Below, piece by piece: positions 1-14,600 of a stretch of DNA of 64,000 nt (position 1 is its first letter; the number at the start of each line of letters is the position of its first letter). Position numbers and translations under genes: made by a program. This DNA is from Cercis canadensis (lineage: Eukaryota > Streptophyta > Magnoliopsida > Fabales > Fabaceae). The DNA lies in assembly GCA_003255065.1 (NCBI GenBank), contig QAOA01006449.1, positions 248,001 through 312,000 of the forward strand, given 5' to 3'. The notes beneath the pieces were generated by a model. That model was given only the letters and a program-made list of their open reading frames with translations. It was not told the origin of the DNA and made no database searches.

Positions 1-3000
1 ATCCGAGTCAGATATAGGGATAAACCAAAATAGTGTCTCAAGGGAGATACAGTGAAACCCAAGAAAAATTTCCAAGTCAGATACAGGGATGAACCGAAAC
101 AGTGTCCCAGGACAGATACAAAGACCCGCCAGGAAACAGTCCCTTCCCAAATACAGTGAAACCAGAGAAAAATATTCGAGTCAGATATAGGGACGAATCG
201 AAACAGGGTCCCAGGCCAGATACAATGACCCACCAGGAAACAGTCTTGTCCCAGATACAGTGAACTGCAAGACAAATGTTCGAGCCAGATACAAGGACGA
301 ACCAAAACAGGGTCGCAGGCCAGATACAATAACCCATCAGGAAGCAGCCTTGTCCCAGATATAGTGAACTTCAAGAAAAATGTTCGAGTCAGATATAAGG
401 GCGAACCGAAACAAGGTCCCGGACCAGATACAATGACTCACCAGGAAACAGTCATGTCCCGGCTACAATTAACAGCAAGCAAAATATCTGAGTCAGATAC
501 AAGAACGAAAGGGATTAGGGTCCCAGGCCAGATAAATTGACGCACCAAGAAACAGTCTTTTCCCAGATATAGTTAATCGCAAGATAATTATTCGAGTCTG
601 ATACAGCGACAAACCGAAACAGGGCCCCGGGACAGATACAATAACCTACCCAGAAATAGTCCCTTCCCAAATACAGTGAAATTCAAGAAAAATATTCGAG
701 TCAGATATAGAGACAAACCAAAATAGTCTCTCAAGCCAGATACAATGAAACCCAAGAAAAATATCCCAGTCAGATAAAGGGACGAACCAAAACAGTGTCC
801 TAGGACAGATACAAAGACCCCCCAGGAAATAATCCCTTCCCAAATACAGTGAAACCAGAGAAAAATATCCGAGTCAGATACAGGGACGAATCTAAACAGG
901 GTCCCAGGCCAAATACAATGACCCACCAGGAAATAGTCTTGTCCCAGATACAGTGAACTGCAAGAAAAATGATCGAGTCAGAAACATGGACGAACCGAAA
1001 CAGGTTCCCAAGCCAGATACAATGACCTATCAGGAAACAGCCTTGTCCCAGATGTAGTGAAGTTCAAGAAAAATGTTCGAGTCAGATACAAGGACGAACC
1101 GAAACAAGGTCCCGGACCAGATACAATAACCTAGCAAGAAACAGTTATGTGCCAGCTACAGTGAAAATAAGAAAAATATCTGAGTCAAATACAAGAACGA
1201 AACGAAATAGGGTCCCAGGCCAGATAAAATGACCCACAAGGAAATAGCCTTGTCATAGATACAATAAATCGCAAGAAAAATATCCGATTCAGATAAAGGG
1301 ACAAATCGAAAAAGGGTCTCGGGACACATATAATGACCCACCAGGAAATAGTCCCTTCCTAAATACAGTGAAATTCAAGACAAATATCCGAGTCAGATAT
1401 ATGGACAAACCAAAATAGTGTCTCAAGCTTGATATAGTGAAATCCAAGAAAAATATCCAAATCAGATATAGGGACAAACCGAAACATTGTCCCAGGACAG
1501 ATACAAAGACCCGCCAGGAAACAGTCACATCCCAAATACAGTGAAGCGAGAGAAAAATATCCGAGTCACATACAGGGACGAATCGAAACAGGGTCCCAGG
1601 CCAGATACAATGACCCACCAAGAAACAGTCTTGTCCTAGATAGAGTGAACTGCAAGAAAAATGTTTGAGTCAGATACAAGGACGAACTGAAACAAGGTCC
1701 CGGACCAGATACAATGACTCATCAAGAAACAGTCATGTCCCGACTATAGTTAACCGCAAGAAAAATAGCTGAGTCAGATACAAGAATGAAAGGAACCAGG
1801 GACCCAGGCCAGATAAAATGATGCAGCAGGAAATAGTCTTGTCCTAGATACAGTGAACCGCAAGATAAATATTCGAGTCTGATAGAGGGACAAACCGAAA
1901 CAGGGTCCCGAGACAGATACAATGACCCACCAGAAAATACTCCCTTCCCAAATACAGTGAAATTCAAGAAAAATATCTGAGTCAGATATAGGGACAAACC
2001 AAAATAGTGTCTTAAGCCAGATACAGTGAAACCTAAGAAAAATATCCAAGTCAGATACAGGGACGAACCAAAACAGTGTCCCAGGACAGATACAAAGACC
2101 TACTAGGAAACAGTCTCTTCCCAAATATAGTGAAACCAAAGAAAAATATCCGAGTCAGATAAATGGACGAATCGAAACAGGGTCCCAGGCCAGACACAAT
2201 GACCCACCAGGAAACAGTCTTGTCCCAATACATTGAACTGCAAGAAAAATGTTCGAGTCAGATACAAGGACGAACCAAAACAGGGTCGTAGGCCAGATAC
2301 AATGACCCATCAGGAAACAACCTTGTCCAAGATATAGTGAACTTCAAGAAAAATGTTCAAGTCAGATACAAGGACGAATCGAAACAAGGTCCCGGACAAG
2401 ATACAATGACTCACCAGGATAAAGTCATGTCCTGGCTATAGTTAACAGTAAGAAAAATATCTGAGTTAGATAGAAGAACGAAAGGAAATAGGGTCACAGG
2501 CTTGATAAAATGACGCACCAGGAAACAGTCTTTTCCCAGACACAGTGAACCGCAAGATAAATATTCGAGTCTGATACAGCGACAAACCGAAATAGGGTCT
2601 GGGGACAGATACAATGACCCCCTGGAAATAGTCCCTTCCCAAATACAGTGAAATTCAAGAAAAATATTCGAGTCATATATAGGGATGAACCAAAGAAAAA
2701 TGTTCGAGTCAGATACAAGGACGAAACGAAACAGGGTCGCAAGCCAGATACTATGACCCATCAGGAAACAGCCTTGTCCCAGATATAGTGAAGTTCAAGA
2801 AAAATGTTCGAGTCAGATACAAGGACAAACTGCAACAAGGTCCCGGACCAGATACAATGACCCACCAGGAAACATTTATGTGCCAGCTACAGTGAAACAT
2901 AAGAAAAATATCTGAGTCAGATACAAGAACGAAATGAAATAGGGTCCCAGGCCAGATAAAATGACCCATAGGGAAATAGTCTTGTCATAGATACAATAAA

Positions 3001-6000
3001 TCGCAAGAAAAATATCCGAGTCAGATACAGGGACAAACCGAGACAGGGTCTCGGGACACATATATTGATCCACCAGGAAATAGTCCCTTCCTAAATGCAA
3101 TGAAATTCAAGACAAATATCCGAGTCAGATATATGGACAAACCAAAATAGTGTCTCAAGCCTGATACAGTGAAACCCAAGAAAAATATCCAAATCAAATA
3201 CAGGGACAAACCGAAACAGTGTCTCAAGACAGATACAAAGACCCGCCAGGAAAATGTCCCATCCCAAATACAGTGAAACGAGAGAAAAATATCCAAGTCA
3301 GATACATGGACGAAACGAAACAAGGTCCCAGGCTAGATACAATGACCCACCAAGAAACAGTCTTGTCCCAGATAGAGTGAACTGCAAGAAAAATGTTTGA
3401 GTCAGATACAAGGACGAACCGAAAAAAGGCCTCGGACTAGATACAATGACTCACCAGGAAACAGTCATGTCCCGGCTATAGTTAACCGCAAGAAAAATAT
3501 CTGAGTCAGATACAGGAACGAAAGGAAACAGGGTTGCAGGCCAGATAAAATGACGCAGCAGGAAATAGCCCTGTCCCAGATACAGTGAACCACAAGATAA
3601 ATATTCGAGTCTGATAGAGGGACAAACCGAAACAGGGTCCCGGGACAGATACAATGACCCACCAGGAAATAGTCCCTTCCTAAATACAGTGAAATTCAAG
3701 AAAAATATCCGAGTCAGATATAGGGACAAACCAAAATAGTGTCTCAAGCCAGATACAGTGAAACCCAACAAAAATATCCAAGTCAGATACAGGGACAAAC
3801 CAAAACAGTGTCCCAGGACAGATACAAAGACCCGCTAGGAAACATTCCCTTCCCAAATACAGTGAAACCAGTGAAAAATATCCGAGTCAGATACAGGGAC
3901 GAATCGAAAAAGGGTCCCAGGGCAGACACAATGACCCACCAGAAAACAGTCTTGTCCCAGTACATTGAACTGCAAGAAAAATATTCGAGTCAGATATAAA
4001 GACGAATCGAAACAGGATCGTAGGCCAGATACAATGACCCATCAAGAAACAGCCTTGTCCAAGATATAGTGAACTTTAAGAAAAATGTTCGAGTCAAATA
4101 CAAGGACGAACCGAAACAAGGTCCAGGACTAGATACAATGACTCACCAGGATAAAGTCATGTCCCGGCTACAGTTAACAGCAAGAAAAATATCTGAGTCA
4201 GATAGAAGAACGAAAGGAAATAGGGTCATAGGCCAGATAAAATGATGCACCAGGAAACAGTCTTTTCCCAGATACAGTGAACTGCAAGATAAATATTCAA
4301 GTCTGATACAGTGACAAACCAAAATAGGGTCCCGGGACAGATACAATGACCCCCAGGAAACAGTCCCTTCCCAAATACAGTGAAACCAGAGAAAAAAAAT
4401 TCGAGTCAAATACAGGGACGAATCGAAACAGGGTCCCAGGCCAGATACAATGACCCACCAGGAAACAGTCTTGTCCCAGATACAGTGAACTGCAAGAAAA
4501 ATGTTTGAGTCAGATACATGGACGAACCGAAACAGGTTCCCAAGCCAGATACAATGACCCATCAGGAAACAGCCTTGTCCCAGATATAGTGAACTTCAAG
4601 AAAAATGTTTGAGTCAGATACAAGGACGAACCGAAACAAGGTCCCGGACCAGATACAATGACCAACCAAGAAACAGTTCTGTGCCAGCTATAGTGAAACA
4701 CAAGAAAAATATCTGAGTCAGATACAAGAACGAAACGAAATAGGGTCCCAGGCGAGATAAAATAACCCACAAGGAAATAGTCTTGTCATAGATACAATAA
4801 ATCGCAAGAAAAATATTCGAGTCAGATACAGGGACAAACCGAAACAAGGTCTCGGGACACATATAATGAACCACCAGGAAATAGTCCATTCCTAAATACA
4901 GTGAAATTCAAGACAAATATCCTAGCCAGATATATGGATAAACCAAAATAGTGTCTCAAGCCTGATATAGTGAAACCCAAGAAAAATATCCAAATCAGAT
5001 ACAGGGACGAACCGAAACAGTGTGCCAGGACAGATACAAAGACCCGCCAGGAAATAGTCCCATCCCAAATACAGTGAAATGAGAGAAAAATATTCTAGTC
5101 AGATACAGGGACGAATCAAAACAGGGTCCCAGGCAAGATACAATGACCCACCAAGGAACAGTCTTGTCCCAGATAGAGTGAACTGCAAGAAAAATTTTTG
5201 AGTCAAATACAAGGACGAACCGAAACAAGGTCCCGGATCAAATACAATGAGTCACCAGGAAATAGTCATGTCCCGGCTACAGTTAACCGTAAGAAAAATA
5301 TCTGAGTCAAATACAAGAACGAAGGAAACAGGGTCCAGGCTAGATAAAATGACGCAGCAGGAAATAGTCTTGTCCCAGATACAGTGAACCGCAAGATCAA
5401 TATTCGAGTCTAATAGAGGGACAAACCAAAACAAGGTCCCGGGACATATACAATGACCCACCAGGAAATAGTCCCTTCTCAAATACAGTGAAATTCAAGA
5501 AAAATATCCAAATCAGATACAGGGACAAACCAAAATAGTGTCCCGGGCCAGAGACAATGACCGACCAGGAAACAGTCACTTTCCAAATATAGTTAAACGT
5601 AAGAAAAATTTCGAAGTCAAATATAAGGACGAAACTAAACAGGGTCCTGGGCCAGATACAATGACACACCAGGAAACAGTCATTTCCCAAACACAGTGAA
5701 ACCAAAGAAAAATATCCGAGTCAGATACAATGACGAACCGAAACAGGGTCCCTTACTTTATCTTATGACATACAAGTAAACAGTTCCCTCCCTGATGAAG
5801 TGAAACCCAAGAAAAATATCTGAGTCAGATACAGGGACGAATCGAAATAGGGTCCCAGGCCAGATCCTGTGAAACACAAGAAAAATATCTGAGTCTGATA
5901 CAGTGACGAATAGAAACACGGTCCCGGGCCAGATACAATGACCCAACAGGAAACATTCTGTCCCAGATATAGTGAACAACATGAATAATATCATAGTCAG

Positions 6001-7274
6001 ATATAGGGATGAATTGAAACACGGTCCCTGGTTAGATACAATGACCCACCAGGAAACAGTCTTGTCCCAGATACAGTGAACTGCAAGAAAAATCTTCGAG
6101 TCAGATACAAGGACGAACTGAAATAGGGTCCCTTGCCAGATAAAATGACCCAACAGGAAACAGTCCTGTCCCAAATAGAGTGAACTGCAAGAAAAATATC
6201 GGTGTCAAATATAGGGAAGAACGGAAACAGGTTCCTAGGCCAGATACAATGACCCACCAGGAAACAGTCTTGTTCCAGATATAGTGAACTATAAGAAAAA
6301 TATCTGAGTCAGATACAGTGACGAACCCAAACAGGGTCCCGGGCAAGATACAATTACCCTCAAGGTAACAGTCCCTTCCCAGAGATAGTGAAACCCAAGA
6401 AAAATATTTGAGCCAGATATAGTTACGAACCGAAATAGGGTCCCGGGCCAGATACAATGACCAACCAACTAACTGTCTCTTCCCAGATACAGTGAAACCC
6501 AAGAAAAATATCCGAGTCAGATACAGTGATGAACCGAAACAGGGTCCCAGGCCAGGTACAATGACCCACCAGGAAACAGTCCCTTCACAGATACGGTAAA
6601 ACCCAAGAAAAATATCCGAGTCAGATACAGTGACGAACCGAAACAGGATCCCGAGCCAGATACAATGACCCATCAGGAAACAATACCTTCCCAGATAGAG
6701 TGAACCCTAAGAAAAATATCCGAGTCAGATACAATGACGAACCGAAATAGGGTTCGGGCCAGATACAATGACCAACCAGGAAACTGACCCTTCCCAGAGA
6801 CAGTGAAACCCAAGAAAAATATCTGAGTCAGATATAGTTTCGAACCGAAACAGGGTCCCGGACCAGATACAATGACCAACCAGCTAACTGTCCCTTCCCA
6901 GATACAGTGAAACCCAAGAAAAATATCCGAGTCAGATACAATGATGAACCGAAACAGGGTCCCAGACTAGATACAATGACCCACCAGGAAACAGTTCCTT
7001 CCTAGATACAGCAAAACCCAAGAAAAATATCCGAGACAGATACAGTGACGAACCAAAACAGGGTCCCGAGCCAGATACAATGACCCACTAGGAAACAATA
7101 CCTGCCCAGATAGATTGAACCCTAAGAAAAATATCTGAGTCAGATACAATGACAAATCGAAATAGGGTCCGGGCCAGATACAATGACCAACCAGGAAATT
7201 GACCCTTCCCAGATACAGTTAAACCCAAGAAAAATATCCAAGTCAGATACAGTGACGAACCGAAACATGGTCCT
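1..7274 (+). repeat. Satellite array block A, 104/69-bp monomers
   Basis: This is a continuous tandem array of a satellite whose long monomer is 104 bp and short monomer 69 bp, read on the + strand. Each long monomer has three 34-35 bp parts, all starting CAGATACARTGA. Part A runs on with CCCACCAGGAAACAGTCCC, part B with AACCCAAGAAAAATATCC, part C with CGAACCGAAACAGGGTCCC. The 69-bp form lacks part A. Copies are diverged, mostly by C/T and G/A changes at CG and CAG positions. A very degenerate copy lies at about 5745-5800. The array starts before the window. No gene is present: the apparent minus-strand reading frames only reflect the low stop content of that strand. Confidence 0.95.
451..5560 (+). 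repeat. Higher-order repeat of about 1,732 bp inside block A
   Basis: Marker monomer variants recur at regular distances. The variant reading GTCATGTCCYGGCTA occurs at 451, 1732, 2424, 3464, 4156 and 5265. The variant reading ATGTGCCAGCT, or close to it, occurs at 1144, 2875 and 4676. Pairs 1732/3464 and 2424/4156 are both 1,732 bp apart, and 1144/2875 are 1,731. Later pairs (3464/5265 and 2875/4676) are both 1,801 bp apart, that is plus one 69-bp monomer. The first interval 451/2424 is 1,973 bp. The unit is therefore about 17 monomers long and present in about two and a half copies. Ends are approximate. Confidence 0.75.
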
Positions 7275-8678
7275 TGATGAACACACTTTTTATACAATAG
7301 TTATCCATCATACTTAGTCTTTTAAACCTCTTTTGGGCTGAATTGAGTAGACTTGGACCTCATTTGATGACTTTGGATCCAGTTGTGCCTAATTGCAATT
7401 TCCAGCAATACTTAGCATTTTATGCTGTCTCTGTGTTTCGTGCATATCTTGCGTTCTGAATGTCTAAAAATTTCGAGTCTTACCTTGTAAGAAAGCTAAG
7501 AGAATTATCTACAAATTTCATTCAGGGCACCAAAGCTAATTTGGATGTCCAGAAGGTCATATGCAGCCTGGAAGCCAGAGAAGACATGCTGTCGCAGGAT
7601 CCTGACCTACATGCAGTGTTTGGGCCATAACTTGAGCTGTGTATGTCATATGGACTTGAAAATGGTACCATTGGAAAGCTAACAGACAGAGCTTCAATTT
7701 TTATGAAGACCGGTTTACCAGATTTGATATTGAATATGGTCTTATTTACGGTCGAAGTTGGCTGATGGTTCCAGAAACCTGTCGGCACTTAAATGGGCCT
7801 AACTTCCTCATGGCAAGTCCAAATGAGCCCAAACCAAAACCCAATTAAAGCTAAGGCCCATGGGAACAAGTGTGCCCTAAGGGCAATTTGGGTGTGCATG
7901 TAATTTTGGAGGTCTATATCTGCAAAAGGAGGCAGCCGAAAATGAGAATCAAGTCATTTAGATATTTTAGATAGCTTTTGAACTTTCCTTAGTCTTTAAG
8001 TTTTCTCTCTAGATATCTTGTAAGAACTTGACTTCTCTTGTGCATGGAGGGCTAATTCATCAAATCAATCCAGGTTTTGGCTGTTCTGATTATTGGTTTT
8101 GAGATTATGTGTTGTTGTTATTCATTTAGTTGTTAATCAAGTTCTTTCAATCCTCTGAAATATTCTGTTTGAATTGCTTAATTCGGATTTGGATTTTCAT
8201 ATTATGTTTGCATGTGATAAAAGAGGATTATATGGTTAATTAATGGTTCTAAGCTTGGATGGATTAATTACCTTGGCTGGATTCTGGACTTGAATGTTTG
8301 CTTAATTCATTTAGTCTCCTGTTGAACCGAATTCTGGTTGCTTAACCAGTGGACATCCATAGAACATTGAGAGGCTTCTTGATGTGTTTTAAAGGCCAAG
8401 AACATGGTTAATAATTAAATGGATCCTTGGAAATCAAGGACGGACTAAAATCAGAATCAGTTAAGGCTTGGATTGGTTGTTTTCCTTTAGGTTACCACTT
8501 ACAATTAATTTCTATTAAACACTTAAACCAAACAAAACCCCCCTGTTTATATGTTCTTAAAACTGATTCACTAAATAGAACAATCATTTGGTTCGACTTA
8601 GGGCTGCCTTATGCTACAAGTAGCTTAGGTAACCGACCTTAAACTTTAACTAATTTGAGGAGCCTCGGCAGTTCATCA
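7275..8678 (+). mobile_element. Solo LTR, family 1a, in satellite
   Basis: A 1,404-bp sequence starts TGATGAACAC and ends TTCATCA. It matches the reverse complement of the LTRs at 16709-18128 and 37891-39310 along its length. No internal retrotransposon sequence is present, so it is a solo LTR left by recombination between the two LTRs of a former element. The flanking 5-mers are GTCCT (7270-7274) and GTCCC (8679-8683), a target duplication with one mismatch. The satellite continues in phase across it. Diagnostic bases near the right end (a CTACTTGTAGCATAAGG-like stretch on the minus strand) place it with the outer element (subfamily 1a). A TATA-like CTATAT lies near 7912. Confidence 0.93.
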
Positions 8679-11600
8679 GTCCCAGGCCATATACAATGAC
8701 CTACCAAGAAACAGTCCCTTCCCAGATACAGTAAAACCCAAGAAAAATATCTGAGTCAGATACAGTGACAAACCGAAACAGGGTCTCGGGCCAAATACAA
8801 TGACCTACCAGGAAACAATACCTTCGCAGATACAGTGAAACCCAAGAAAAATATTAGAGTCAGATACAATGACGAACCGAAATAGGGTTCGGGCCAGATA
8901 CAATGACCAACCAGGAAACTGACCCTTCCCAGAGACAGTGAAACCCAAGAAAAATATCCGAGTCAGATATAGTTACGAACCGAAACAGGGTCCCAGGCCA
9001 GATACAATTACCCACTAGGAAAAAGTGTCTTCCCAGATACAGTGAAACCTAAGAAGAATATCCGAGATAGATACAGTGACGAACCGAAACAGGGTCTCGG
9101 GCCAAATACAGTGAAACCCAAGAAAAATATCCGAGAAAGATATAGTGAGGAATCGAAACATTGTCCTTGGATAGATACAATGTCCCACCAGAAAACAGTT
9201 CCTTCCCAGATATAGTGAAACCCAAGAAAAATATATGATTCAAATACAGGGACGAAAACAGGGTCCCGGGCCAGATACAATGACCCACTAGGAAACAGTC
9301 TCTTCCGAGATACAATGAAACTCAAGAAAAATATCAGAGTCAGAAACAAGGACGAATCGAAACAGGGTCCCAGGCCAGATAAAGTGAATCCCAAGAACAA
9401 TATCCGAGTCAGCTATAGTGTTGAATCGAAACAAGGCCTTGAGCCAAATACAGTGAAACCCAAGAAAAATATCCGGGAAAGATACAGTGAAGAACCGAAA
9501 CAGCGTCCCCGGATTGATACAATGACTCACAAGGAAAAACGTTCCTTCCCAGATAAAGTGAAACCCAAGAAAAATATCCGAGTCTGATACAGGGACGACC
9601 CAAAATAGGGTGCCAGTCCAGATACAGTAAAACCCAAGAAAAATATCTGAGTTAGAAATAGGGACGAACCGAAATAGGGTCCCAGGCCAGATATATAGTG
9701 AAACCAAAGAAAAATATCCGAGTAAGATATAGTGACGAACTAAAACAGGGTCCCGGGTCAGATACAATGACACACCAAGAAATATTCCCTTCCTAGATAG
9801 AGTGAACCGTAAGAAAATTATTCGAGTCAAAAGCAATGACGAACAGAAACAAGGTCCCGGGCCAGGTACAATGACCTAACAGGAAACAGTCCATTCCCAA
9901 ATACAGTGAAACCCAAGAAAAATATCTGAGTCAGATACATTGACGAACCGAAACAGGGTCTCGGGCCAGATACAATAACCCACTAGGAAACAGTATTTTC
10001 CCAGATACAGTGAAACCCCAGAAAAATAACCTAGTCAGATACAGGGACAAACCGAAACAGTGTCCCGGGCAAGATACAATGACACACCAGGAAATAGTCC
10101 CTTCCCAAATACAGTGAAGTCCAAGAAAAATATCCGAGTCAGATTTAGGGACGAACCGAAACAGTGCCTTAAGACAGATACAATGAAACCAGAGAAAAAT
10201 ATCCGAGTCAGATATCGGAATGAATAGAAACAGGGTCCCGGGCCAGATACAATGACCCACTAGGAAACATTCCCTTCCTAGATACAATGAAACCCAAGAA
10301 AAATATCTGAGTCAGATACAGTGACGAAACGAAATAGGGTCACAGGCCAGATACAATGACCCACCAGGAAATAATCCCTTCCCAAATATAGTGAAATCCT
10401 ACAAAAATATCCGAGTCAGATACAGGGACGAACTGAAATAGGGTCCCAGGAGAGATACAAAGACCCACCAGGAAATAGTCCCTTCCAAAATACAGTGAAA
10501 CCAGAGAAAAATATCCAAGTCAGATACAGGGACGAATCGAAACAGGGTCCTAGGCCAGATACAATGAGCCACCAGGAAACAGTCTTGTCCCAGATACAGT
10601 GAATTGCAAGAAAAATGTTCGAGTCAGATATAAGGACGAACCGAAACAGGGTCTCAGGCCAGATACAGTGACCCAACAGGAAACAGTCTTATCCCAGATA
10701 CAGTGAACTGCAAGAAAAATGTTCGAGTCTGATACAAGGACGAACCGAAACAGGGTCCCAGGCTAGATACAATGACCCACCAGGAAACAGTCTTGTCCCA
10801 GATACAATGAACTACAAGAAAAATGTTTGAGTCAGATAAAAGGACGAACCGAAACAGGATCCTGGGCCAGATACAAAGACCCACCAGGAAACAGTCCCTT
10901 CCCAAATACAGTGAAACCAGAGAAAATATCCGAGTCAGATACAGGGACGAATCGAAACATGGTCCTAGGCCACATACAATGACCCACCAGGAAATAGTAT
11001 TATCCCAGTTACAGTGTACTGCAAGAAAAATATTCCAATTAGATACAAGAACGAACCCAAACAGGGTCCTGAGGCAGATACAATGACACACCAGGAAATA
11101 GTCTTGTCCCAGATACAGTGAATCGTAATTAAAATATCTGAGTCAGATACAAGAACAAACCAAAACAGGGTCCCAGGTTAGCTAAAAAGACCCACCAGGA
11201 AATAGTCCTGTCCAAGATACAGTGAACCGTAAGAAAAATATCTGAGTCAGATACAGGGACAAACTGAAACAGTGTTCTGGGCCATATATAATGACACACC
11301 AGGAAATAGTCCCTTCCCAAATACATGAAATCCAAGAAAAATATCTGAGTCAAATACAGAGACGAATCAAAACAGTGTCTCAGACCAGATACAGTGAACT
11401 ATATGAAAAATGTTCGAGTCAGATGCAAGGACGAACCAAAATAAGGTTCCGAGTTAGATACAAAGACCTACAAGGAAACAATCCCTTCCCAAAAATATTG
11501 AAATCCAAGAAAAATATCCGAGTCAGATATAGGGACGAACCGAAACAGGGTCCAAGGACAGATACAGTGAAACCCACGAAAAATATCCCAGTAAGGTACA

Positions 11601-14600
11601 GTGACAAACCGAAACAGGGTCCCGGGCCAGATACAATGACCCACCAGGAAACAGTCCCTTCCTATATACAGTGAAACCTAAGAAAAATATCCGAGTAAGA
11701 TACAGTGATGAACCGAAACAGGGTCCCAGGCTAGATACAATGACCCACCAGGAAACAGTGCCTTCCTAGATACAGTGAAACCCAAGAAAAATAACCAAGT
11801 TAGATACAGGGACGAACCGAAACAGGGTCTCAGGCCAGATACAGTGACGAACCAAAACACGGTCTCGGACTAGATACAATGACCCACCTAGAAATAGCCT
11901 GTCCCAGATACAATGAACTGCAAGAAAAATATCTGAGTCAAATACAGGGACGAACCGAAACAGGGTCCTAGGCCAGATACAATGACCTACCAGGAACAGT
12001 TTTGTCCCAGATACAGTGAATTGCAAGAAAAATGTTCGAGTTAGATACAAGAATGAACCCAAACAGGGTCCCGAGGCAGATACAATGACACACCAGGAAA
12101 TAGTCTTGTCCCAGATACAGTGAATCACAAGAAAAATATCTGAGTCAGATACAAGAAGAAACCAAAACAGGGTCCCAGGCCAGCTAAAAAGACCCACCAG
12201 GAAACCGTCCTGTCCAAGATACAGTGAACCGCAAGAAAAATTTCTGAGTCAGATACAGGGACAAACCAAAACAGTGTTCCGGGCCAGATATAATAACACA
12301 CCAGGAAATAGTCCCTTCCCAAATACAGTGAAATCCAAGAAAAATATCCGAGTCAAATACAGAGACGAATCGAAACAGTGTCTAAGACCAGATACAGTGA
12401 ACTACATGAAAAATGTTCAAGTCAGATGCAAGGACGAACCAAAACAAGGTCCCGGGCTAGATATAAAGACCTAGCAGAAAACAGTCCCTTCCCAAAAATA
12501 TTGAAATCCAAGAAAAATATCTGAGTCAGATATAGGGACGAACCGAAACAGGGTCCAAGGACAGATACACTGAAACCCAAGAAAAATATCCGAGTAAGGT
12601 ACAGTGACAAACCGAAACAAGGTCCCGGGCCAGATACAATGACCCACCAGGAAACAGTCCCTTCCTATATACAGTGAAACCCAAGAAAAATATCCGAGTA
12701 AGATACAGTGACGAACCGAAACAGGGTCCCGGGCTAGATACAATGACCCACCAGGAAACAGTGCCTTCCTAGATATAGTGAAACTCAAGAAAAATAACCA
12801 AGTTAGATACAGGGACGAACCGAAACAAGTTCCCAGACCAGATACAGTAAACTCAAGAAAAATATCCATGTCAGATACATGGACGAACCGAAACAGGGTC
12901 CCAGGCCAGATACAATGACGAACCGAAACACGGTCCCGGACTAGATACAATGACCCACCTAGAAACAGCCTGTCCCAGATACAATGAACTGCAAGAAAAA
13001 TATCTAAGTCAAATACAGGGACGAACCGAAACAGGGTCCCAGGCCAAATACAATGACCCACCAGGAACAGTTTTGTACTAGATATAGTGAACTGCAAGAA
13101 AAATGTTCGAGTCAGATACAACGACGAACCGAAACAGGGTCCCGAGGCAAATACAATGACCCGATAGGAAACAGTCCTGTCCCAAATTCAGTGAATCGTA
13201 AGAAAAATATCCGAGTCAGATATAGGGACAAACCAAAACAGGGTCCTAGGAGAGATAAAATGACCCACAAGGAAACTGTCCCTTCCCAGATACAATGAAA
13301 CCTAAGAAAAATATCCGAGTCAGATACAGTCACAAACCGAAACAGGGTCCCGGGCTAGATACAATGACCTACCAGAAAATAGTCCCTTCTCAGTTACAGT
13401 GAAACGCAAGAACAACATCCAAGTCAGATACGATTACGAACCGAAACATGGTACCAGGTCAGATACAATAACCCACCAGGAAACAGTCCCTTCCCAGATA
13501 GAGTGAACCCTAAGAAAAATGTACGAGTCAGATACAGTTACGAACCGAAACAGGGTCCCAGGCTAGATACAATAACCCATCGGGAAACAGACCTTCCTAG
13601 ATACAGTGAAACCCAAGAAAAATATCTGAGTCAGGTACAGTTAATAACCGAAACAGGGTCACGGGCCAGATATAATGACTGACCAGGAAACTGTCCCCTC
13701 CCAAATATATTGAAACCGAAGAAAAATATCTGAGTCAGATACAGTGATGAATCGAAACAGGCTCCCGGGCCAAATACAATGACCCACATAGAAACAGTGC
13801 CATCCCAGCTACATTGAAACCCAAGAAAAATATCCGAGTAAGATATCGTGACGAACCGAAACAGGGTCTCAGGCAAGATACAATGACCTACCAGGAAACA
13901 GTCCCTCCCAAATACAGCGAAACCCAAGAAAAATATCCGAGTCAGATACAGTGATGAACCGAAATTGAGTCCCGGGCCTGATACAATAACCCACCAGGGA
14001 ACAGTCCATTCCCAGATACAGTGAAGGCCAAGAACAATTTCTGAGTCAGATACAGTGACAAACTGAAACAGGAGCCAGGCTAGATACAACAACCCACCAG
14101 GAAAAAGTACCTTCCCAGATACAGTGAGACCTAAGAAAAAAATTCGAGTCAGATACAGTGATAAACCGAAACAGGGTCCTGGGCCAGATATAATGACCCA
14201 CCAGGAAACAGTCTTTTCCCAAATAAAGTGAAATCCAAGAAAAATATCCGAGTCATATACAGTGATGAACCGAAACAGGGTACCGAGCTAGATGTAATGA
14301 CCCACCAGGAAACAATCCTTTCTCATATACAGTGAAACCCAAGAAAAATATATGAGTCAAATACAATGACGAATCAAAATACGAGGCCAGGCAAGTTACC
14401 GTGAAACCTTAAAAAATATCTGAGTCAGATATAGTGACGAACCGAAACAGGGTCTCGGGGAAGATACAAGGATCCACCAAGAATCAGTCCCTTCCTAGAT
14501 ACAGTAAAACCCAAGAAAAATTTTCGAGTCAAATACAGTTACGAACCCAAACAAGGTCCCGGGCCAGATACAATAACCCACCAAGAAACAGTCCTTTCTT

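Noticed and set aside
5745..5800. Possible foreign insertion in block A
   Set aside because: Both sides remain in satellite phase and fragments of part A are recognisable, so it is a degenerate monomer.
1..7274. Regular direct repeats as a CRISPR-like array
   Set aside because: The repeats have no unique spacers; the whole 104-bp period is repeated, and the context is a eukaryotic satellite.
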